The notes beneath the pieces are model-generated. The model did no database searches and was not told where the DNA came from. It saw only the letters and a list, made by a program, of their open reading frames with translations. Shown here in pieces: positions 57,246 through 64,000 of a DNA stretch of 64,000 nt (positions are counted from its first letter, which is position 1; each line of letters begins with the position of its first letter). The translations under genes and the position numbers were made by a program. The DNA comes from Arachis hypogaea (taxonomy: Eukaryota > Streptophyta > Magnoliopsida > Fabales > Fabaceae), in the NCBI RefSeq assembly GCF_003086295.3, contig NC_092040.1, forward strand, positions 64,058,565-64,122,564. Direction: 5' to 3'.

Positions 57246-58240
57246 GGACATTTTACTATTGTATTAGACATCTTTGGATTAATTTTGTTCACCTTTTGAT
57301 CCTTTGATCATGTTTATGGGGGCTAGCCATTCGGCCATGCCTGGACCATCACTTATGTATTTTCAACGGTGCAGTTTCTACACACCATAGATTAAGGGTG
57401 TGGAGCTCTGCTGTACCTCGAGAATTAATGCAATTACTACTGTTTTCCATTCAATTCAGCTTATTCTTATTCTAAGATATTCGTTGCACTTGAACATGAT
57501 GAATGTGATGATCTGTGACACTCATCATCATTCTCACATATGAACACGTGACTGACAACCACTTCCGTTCTAACTTAGAACGAGCGAATATCTCTTGGAT
57601 TCCTTAACTAGAATCTTCGTGGTATAAGCTAGAATTATTGGCGGCCATTCTTGAGAATCCGAAAAGTCTAAACCTTGTCTGTGGTATTCCAAGTAGGATT
57701 CAGCGATTGAATGACTGTGACGAGCTTCAAACTCGTGATTGTTAGGCGTGGTGACAGACGCAAAAGAATCAATGGATTCTATTCTGACATGATCGAGAAC
57801 CGACAGATGATTAGCCATGCTGTGACAGAGCATTTGGACCATTTTCACTGAGAGGATGGGATGTAGCCATTGACAACGGTGATGCCCTACATACAGCCTT
57901 CCATGGAAGGGAGTATGAAGGATTGAAGGAAGGTAGTAGGAAAGTAGAGATTCAACAGGGACAAAGCATCTCCATACATTTATCTGAAATTCCTACCAAT
58001 GATTTACATAAGTATCTCTATCTTTATTCTATGTTTTATTTATTATTATTTTCAAAAACCATTATAACCATTTGAACCCGCCTAACTGAGATTTACAAGA
58101 TGACCATATCTTGCTTCATACCAACAATCTCCGTGGGATCGACCCTTACTCACGTAAGGTTTATTACTTGGACGACCCAGTGCACTTGCTGGTTAGTTGT
58201 GCAAAGTTGTGACAAAGTGTGATTCATGTTTGAGAGCGCT

Positions 58241-58263
58241 ACCAAGTTTTTGGCGCCATTGTT
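58241..58263 (+). other. PBS remnant inside G LTR
   Basis: ACCAAGTTTTTGGCGCCATTG repeats the LTR-end/PBS junction seen 42 bp further on (ACCAAGTTTTTGGCACCGTTG). It lies wholly inside the LTR, so it cannot serve as the PBS of this copy. Confidence 0.7.
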
Positions 58264-58292
58264 GATGATCACAATTTCGTGCACCAAGTTTT

Positions 58293-58310
58293 TGGCACCG
58301 TTGCTGGGGA
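58293..58310 (+). promoter_or_regulatory. PBS of G (two mismatches)
   Basis: TGGCACCGTTGCTGGGGA against TGGCGCCGTTGCCGGGGA. Confidence 0.8.
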
Positions 58311-59791
58311 TTGTTTGAGTTTGGACAACTGACGGTTCATCTTGATGCTCAGATTAGGTAATTTTCTTTTCAAAAAGTTTCAAAAATTTTTCAAAAAAAA
58401 ATTTCTTTGTTTTCGTTTCCTAAAGATTATTTCGAAAAATACAAATTTTTTTTTCATAAAATCATAAAACCAAAATATTTTGTGTTTCTTGTTTGAGTCT
58501 TGAGTCAAATTTTAAGTTTGGTGTCAATTGCATGTTTTAAAAAATTATGCATTTTTTTCAAAAATTCATGCATGTGTTCTTCATGATCTTCAAGTTGTTC
58601 TTGATAAGTCTTCTTATTTGATCTTTAAATTTTTTTTGTGTCTTTTGTTGTTTTTCATATTCATTTTTGCATTCATAGTGTCTAAGCATAAAAAATTTCT
58701 AAGGTTGGTGTCTTGCATGTTTCCTTTTCTTGAAAATTTTTCGAAAATAAGTCTTCATGTTCATCTTGATCTTCAAAGTGTTCTTGGTGTTCATCTTGAC
58801 ATTCATAGTGTTCTTGCATGCATTAAGTGTTTTGATCCAAATTTTCATGTTTTGGGTCATATTTGTGTTTTTCCCCTCTCATCATTAAAAATTCAAAATA
58901 AAAAATATCTTTTCCTTTTTTTTCTCATAAATTTCAAAAATTTGAGTTGACTTAGTAAAAAATTTTTAAAACTTAGCTATTTCTTATAAGTCAAGTCAAA
59001 TTTTCAATTATAAAAATCTTATCTTTTCAAAATCTTTTTCAAAATAAAATCTTTTTCATTTTTTATTATTTTTGAAAAATTTTAAATTTATTTTCAAAAT
59101 CTTTTCTTATCTTTATTTCAAAATTTCGAATACTTTACTAACAATTAATGTGATTGATTCAAAAATTTGAAGTTTGTTACTTTCTTGTTAAGAAAGGTTC
59201 AATCTTTAATTATAGAGTCATATCTTTTAGTTTCTTGTTAGTCAAGTAATTAATTTTAATTTTAAAAATCAATTCTTTTTCCAAAATATCTTTTAAAATA
59301 TCTTTTTCAAATCATATCTTTTTCAAAACCAATTTCAAAATCTTTTCTAACTTCTTATCTTTTCAAAATTGAGTTTCAAATCTTTTTCAACTAACTAATT
59401 GACTTTTGTTTGTTTCTTATCTTTTTCAAAACCACTTAACTACTTTCCTCTCTCTAATTTTCGAAAACTATCTCCCTATTTTTCAAAATTCTTTTTTATT
59501 AACTAACTGTTTTAAATTTTAATTTTAATTTTATTTCTTCTTTTAATTTTCGAAAAATCACTAACCTTTTTCAAAATTAATTTTTGAAAACTCCCCTCTC
59601 TCATCTTCTTCTATTTATTTATTTATCTACTAACACTTCTTTTCCACTCAAGAATTTGAACTCATTCCTCCCCTTGTGTTTGGATTCTTACCTTTTCCTT
59701 CTTCTATTCCTTTCTTCTTCTACTAACATAAAGGAATCTCTATACTGTGACATAGAGGATTCCTCTTCTTTTCTGTTCTCTTCTCTTTCAT
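58311..59791 (+). other. G leader
   Basis: About 1.5 kb, T/C-rich with many ATCTTTTTCAAAA units, homologous to C's leader. PPT-like TTTAAGTTTGGTGTC near 58503 and CTAAGGTTGGTGTC near 58697. No credible gene. Confidence 0.65.
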
Positions 59792-62075
59792 ATGAGCAGG
59801 AAGAAGGAAAAAGACATTCTTGTTGAAGATGATCCTGAACCTGAAAGGACTCTGAAGAGGAAACTAAGAGAAGCTAAATTACAACAAGCCAGAGACAACT
59901 TACTGAAATTTTTGAACAAGAAAAGGATATGGCAGCGAACCAACAACAATAATGCAAGGAGGATGCTTGGTGATTATACTACACTACTTCCAAATTTGAT
60001 GGAAGAAGCATCTCAATCTCTGCCAATGGAGCAAACAATTTTGAGCTGAAACCTCAACTGGTTGCTCTAATGCAACAGAACTGCATGTTTCATGGACTTC
60101 CATCAGAAGATCCCTATTAGTTTTTAACTGAGTTCTTACAGATCTGTGAGACTGTTAAGACTAATGGAGTAGATCCTGAAGTCTATAGGCTCATGCTTTT
60201 CCCTTTTGCTGTAAGAGACAGAGCTAGAACATGGTTAGATTTACAACCTAAAGATAGCCTGGACTCTTGGGATAAGCTGGTCATGGCCTTCTTGGCTAAG
60301 TTCTTTCCTCCTCAAAAGCTGAGCAAGTTTAGAGTGGATGTTCAGACCTTCAAACAGAAAGATGGTGAATCCCTCTATGAAGCTTGGGAAGATACAAGCA
60401 GATGACCAAAAGGTGTCCTTCTGACATGCTTTCAGAGTGGACTATTCTGGATATATTCTATTATGGTCTATCTGAGTTCTCTAAGATATCACTGGACCAT
60501 TCTGCAGGTGGATCCATTCACCTAAAGAAAACACTTGTAGAAGCTCAAGAACTTATTGACATGGTTGCAAATACCAATTCATGTACACTTCTGAGATGAA
60601 TTCTGTGAATAATGGGACGCCTCAGAGGAAGGGAGTTCTTGAGATTGATGCTCTGAATGCCATATTGGCTCAGAACAAAATGTCGACTCAGCAAGTCAAC
60701 ATGATTTCACAAAGTCTAAATGGATGGCAAAATGCATCCAACAGTACTAAAGAGGCATCTTTTGAAGAAGAAGCCTATGATCCTGAGAACCCTGCAATGA
60801 CAGAGGTAATTTACATGCGTAAACCTTATGGGAACAGGTATAATTATCATGGAGAAATCATCCAAATTTCTCATGGAAGGATCAACAGAAGCCTCAACAA
60901 GGCTTTAATAATGGTGGAAGAAACAGGCTTAACAATAGCAAGCCTTTTTCATCATCTTCTTAGAAACAGACAGAGAATTTTGAGCAGAGCTCCTCTAGCT
61001 TAGCAAATATAGTCTTTGATCTGTCTAAGGCCACTTTAAGTTTCATGAGTGAAACAAGGTCCTCCATCAGAAATTTGGAGGCACAAGTGGGCCAGCTGAG
61101 TAGGAAAATCACTGAAACTCCTCCTAGTACCCTCCCAAGCAATACTGAAGAGAATCCAACAAGAGAGTGCAAGGCCATTGATATAATCAAAATGGGCCAA
61201 ACCTAGAGAGGAAAGGGAGGACGTGAATCCCAATGAGGAAGACCTTATGGGATGTCTCCCAGACAAGAAGGAGTTCCCTATTGAGGACCTAAAGGAATAT
61301 GAGGCTCATATAGAGACATAGAGATTCCTTTAAACCTCCTTCTGCCATTCATGAGCTCTGAAAACTATTCTTCCTCTGAAGAGGATGAAGACGTACTGGA
61401 GAGCAAGTTGCTCAATATTAGGAGTTATCATGAAGCTGAATGCCAAGTTATTTGGTAATGAGACTTGGGAAGATGCACCTCCTTGCTCATTAGTGAACTA
61501 GATACATGGGTTCAGCAAACTCTACCTCAAAAGAAACAAGATCCTGGTAAATTTTCAATACCCTGCACCATAGGCACCATGACCTTTAAGAAGGCTCTGT
61601 GTGACTTGGGGTCAGGTATAAATCTTATGCCACTCTCTGTAATGGAGAAGCTGGGGATCTTTGAGGTACAAGTTGCCACGTTCTCATTACAGATGGCAGA
61701 CAAGTCAGTAAGACAAGCTTATGGATTGGTAGAGGACGTGTTAGTAAAAGTTAAAGGCCTTTACATCCCTGCTGACTTTATAATCTAGATACTAGGAAGA
61801 AAGAGGATGAATGCATCATCCTTGGAAGACCTTCCTAGCCACAATAGAGCTGTGATTGATGTTGAAGAGGAGAGCTAGTCCTTCAATTGAATGGGGACTC
61901 CTTATGTTAAGCTCAAGGATATTCTCTGCAACCATGTAGAGGAAGCATGAAAAGCTCTCTCAATACAGAGTCAAACAAAGCCCCACAATCAAACTCTAAG
62001 TTTGGTGTTGGGAGGCCACAACCAACTCTAAGTTTGGTATTGAACCCACATTCAAACTCTAAGTTTGGTGTTGGG
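59792..62075 (+). pseudogene. G gag-protease (heavily decayed)
   Basis: It starts MSRKKEKDILVEDDPEPERT, close to C. Recognisable blocks are FPFAVRDRARTWLDLQP (about 60200), FKQKDGESLYEAWE (about 60350), [15 protein letters not shown] (about 60490) and protease ALCDLGSGINLMPLSV (about 61600). Frameshifts include a lost A near 60390 and lost bases near 60572 and 60020; stops include TAG near 60118. The ILGRPF block is split (near 61790-61835). Three copies of AACTCTAAGTTTGGT end it, as in C. No RT follows. Confidence 0.88.
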
Positions 62076-62154
62076 AGTCCACAACATTGACCTGATCACC
62101 TGTGAAGCTCCATGAGAGCATACTGTCAAGTTAGCGACATTAAAGAAGTGTTTA

Positions 62155-62170
62155 TTGGGAGGCAACCCAA
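62155..62170 (+). other. Post-stop hairpin of G
   Basis: TTGGGAGGCAACCCAA: 5-bp stem with T-A outer pair, AGGCAA loop. Confidence 0.62.
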
Positions 62171-62309
62171 TTTTTATTTATCTAGTTTTATTTTTATTTT
62201 ATTGTTTTTTATGTTTTATTAGGTTCATGATCATGTGGAGTCACAAACAAATCTAAAATTAAAAATAGAACCAAAAATAGCAGAAGAAAAGCACACCCTG
62301 GAGGAAGAG

Positions 62310-62590
62310 CTTACCGGCTTTTAAACGCCAGTAAGGAGCATATTTATGGCGTTCAACGCCAGAACAGAGCATCTTTCTGGCGTTGAACGCCAGAAACAAG
62401 CAGCATTCTAGCGTTCAAATGCCAGGATTGCACCCTGAGGAAAGCTGGCGTTAAACGCCAGAAGCAAGCATGGAACTAGCGTTCAACGCCAGAGACATGT
62501 TGTAGACTGGCGTTGAACGCCCAAAACAAGCATAGAACTGGCGTTTAACGCCAGAAACAAGCATCAATCTGGCATTAAACGTCAGGATTA
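62310..62590. repeat. Array of about nine TGGCGTTNAACGCCAG palindromes in G
   Basis: Units near 62318, 62355, 62386, 62417, 62452, 62485, 62515, 62546 and 62577, about 30-37 bp apart, with linkers of the AAACAAGCA type. Most are perfect; some have decayed arms (GGCATTAAACGTC). Confidence 0.9.
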
Positions 62591-62664
62591 CATGCAGGGG
62601 GCATTTACATGCCTAATTGGTGCAGGATGGATGATAAATCCTTGACACCTCAGGATATGTGGAC

Positions 62665-64000
62665 TGATGCGAGCAGAAATTGGCGAATTAAAAATTATTA
62701 AAATATATACGTTGCAAGTATAGTTCTTAACTCACCGGAAATCCACTTATCAATTTAGAAAGGTGTCAGAGAAATTTGAAATTAAAATACTGGGAGTATG
62801 AATCCCAGGTCGTCTCCCAACGAGTTACGGAAAGTGTACTATTTTATTAATCAGATGTTTTCAAAAAGGTTTGAGTTGAGTAAATAGGAAATTAAATTGG
62901 AGAATTTGAATAATGTAAATAAAAGCCTTGACTGGGAGTTGATTAGTTGGAAGCCCATTATTGTTGAGTTACTCTCTAGATTAATTGATAATTAAAGTTA
63001 TCCTGTTTAGTTATCTCTTACTAGGTAAGGGAAATCAAACAAGTTGGTATGCTACGTCTGTTCACAAGTCGCAACCCACTTAATAAAAGGGATTGGTGTT
63101 AGTGACTAAAGGGCAATCCAACAATAAACCCAATTACAATCTTTCTTTTAAGCTTCCAACTCAAGGGTTCCTTTCAATCATCTCCCATCAAGTTAGGAAC
63201 TACTCGCTCATTGTGAATGTAAAATTCATAACATATGAAAGGATTAAAGAAAGACATGTAAATAAAAATCAAAATAATCAATTAAAATAAGTATCCTTGT
63301 ATTAAATAATCCTAAAAATATTCCATGGTAAAATTAACAAGCAAAGGACATGGAAGAGTAAAGCCAAGTAAAGAAAACGAACTAGAATGACGAAGTCTGA
63401 TGAGGTAATAACTCTTCTCAGTATCCCAATGCAAAAAGTGGTAGAAAAATAAAATCCTAAGAACTATCAATGTCTCAAGAGAGAATTGTTCTTCTGGTTT
63501 CTGCATGTTCTCTGGCTCTAATCTGCTGTTCTGGCTAAAAACTGGGTTAAAATAAGGTCCAAAAATGGTCCCCAGCGAATTCTGCAGATTATGCAGATCG
63601 CGCTCGTCACGCGATCGCGTCATCCATGCGGACGCGTCATTTGCATTTTTCCCTGCCACGCGGTCACATCGTCCACGCTTCCGCGTCACTTGTTGCTTTT
63701 CGAATCTGCGCGGTCGCATGAGCCATGCGGCCGCGTCACTGTGATTTCTCCTCTTTCGTGCGAACGCGTGAGCCAGGCGGCTGCGTCACTTCTCGTTGGT
63801 CATCTCCTCAATTTCTCGTGTTCCTTCCATTTTTGCTAGCTTCCTTTCCAATCTCCAACTCATTCATGCCCTATAAAGCCTGAAACACTTAACACATAGA
63901 TTACGGCATCGAATGGAATAAAGGAGAATTAAAATGCATAATTAAAAGTTTCTAGGAAGCAGTTTTCAATCATGTAATAATTTTAGGAAGGAAATATAAA
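62665..64000 (-). mobile_element. Element H: partial LTR related to E, runs off window
   Basis: It starts TGATGCGAGC inside G, after TGGAC (TSD candidate). From about 63590 on it is the reverse complement of E's LTR by eye (CG palindromes, then text matching 31810-32030), and about 100 bp more would reach the E-type LTR start. The first 900 bp is only loosely similar to E's R/U5 (a GGGAGACGACCTGGG-like block near 62810 matches E's AGAAGACGACCCG). Confidence 0.78.
63598..63790. repeat. CG-rich palindromes in H
   Basis: CACGCGATCGCGT, ATGCGGACGCGTC, ATGCGGCCGCGTC and relatives, seven or eight units about 20-30 bp apart, the reverse-orientation version of the E LTR cluster. Confidence 0.85.

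Larger units (their letters stand above)
56641..58286 (+). repeat. 5' LTR of element G
   Basis: 1646 bp, ends CGTGCACCA. It shares the block with GTTGGAAAGTAGACATCCAG (here in reverse to C/D) and palindromes near 57010-57122. The 3' partner is outside the window. Confidence 0.9.
56641..64000 (+). mobile_element. Element G: decayed C-like element, runs off window
   Basis: G begins TGATGAACGG (reverse of the C/D LTR end) right after ATAAC, the left TSD candidate. It has LTR, PBS, leader, gag-protease and palindrome array in the same order as C but on the + strand, and is interrupted by H at 62665. No RT follows protease, as in C. Many frameshifts and stops show it is older than C. Confidence 0.9.

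Noticed and set aside
57570..57848. 92-codon frame on the - strand
   Set aside because: Inside the G LTR; homologous text in C and D LTRs is non-coding.

Overview
This window looks like plant nuclear heterochromatin, most likely from a legume and probably from peanut (Arachis) or a wild relative. The species guess rests on the many arrays of the palindrome TGGCGTTNAACGCCA, which I associate with Arachis retrotransposons; it is an inference. I see no host protein gene, tRNA, rRNA or CRISPR array. Essentially every base can be assigned to LTR retrotransposons, mostly Athila-like Ty3/gypsy elements with a primer-binding site (PBS) matching TGGCGCCGTTGCCGGGGA, the site expected for a tRNA-Asp primer.

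The layout is a nested stack, solved from LTR pairs, target-site duplications (TSDs) and reading frames that rejoin across each insertion. Backbone A is a decayed Athila-like element on the + strand (1-1792, 41596-41926, 52961-56640 apart from a solo LTR). Its integrase is interrupted by F, a non-coding solo-LTR-like element (1793-41590, TSD AGATA). F contains B (2409-31395, - strand) and E (31742-39677, + strand). B contains C (7075-28877, - strand, TSD AATAT), and C contains D (12132-23420, - strand, TSD CTAAG). So A>F>B>C>D is five levels deep. A's integrase is hit a second time by I (41927-52955, - strand, TSD CCAAG). A's 3' region holds a solo B-like LTR, J (55164-56066, TSD ACTTA), and A's third ORF is cut by G (56641 to beyond the window, + strand). 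G is in turn interrupted by H (62665 to beyond the window, - strand, related to E).

D is the only element with a complete coding set: one open gag-protease-RT-RNase H-integrase frame of 1650 codons plus a downstream third ORF. Its two 1525-bp LTRs differ at about four positions by eye, so it is very young. One RNase H catalytic Asp reads as Asn. C and I keep gag-protease and the third ORF but lack RT to integrase core, so they would depend on an autonomous partner; C shares LTR blocks, PBS type and 3' end with D. B and E are also non-autonomous, with acidic, Pro/Gln-rich or coiled-coil proteins that I do not recognise.

The most interesting signals are non-coding. A stem-loop with a purine-rich loop sits just before the polypurine tract in B, C, D, E and I, and its stem sequence changes with compensating changes. 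A second small hairpin lies about 40-60 nt after the main stop codon in A, C, D, E, G and I, again with compensating stem changes. Each family also carries its own array of GC-rich palindromes in the 3' region and/or LTR, and D even has three of them inside its gag coding region.
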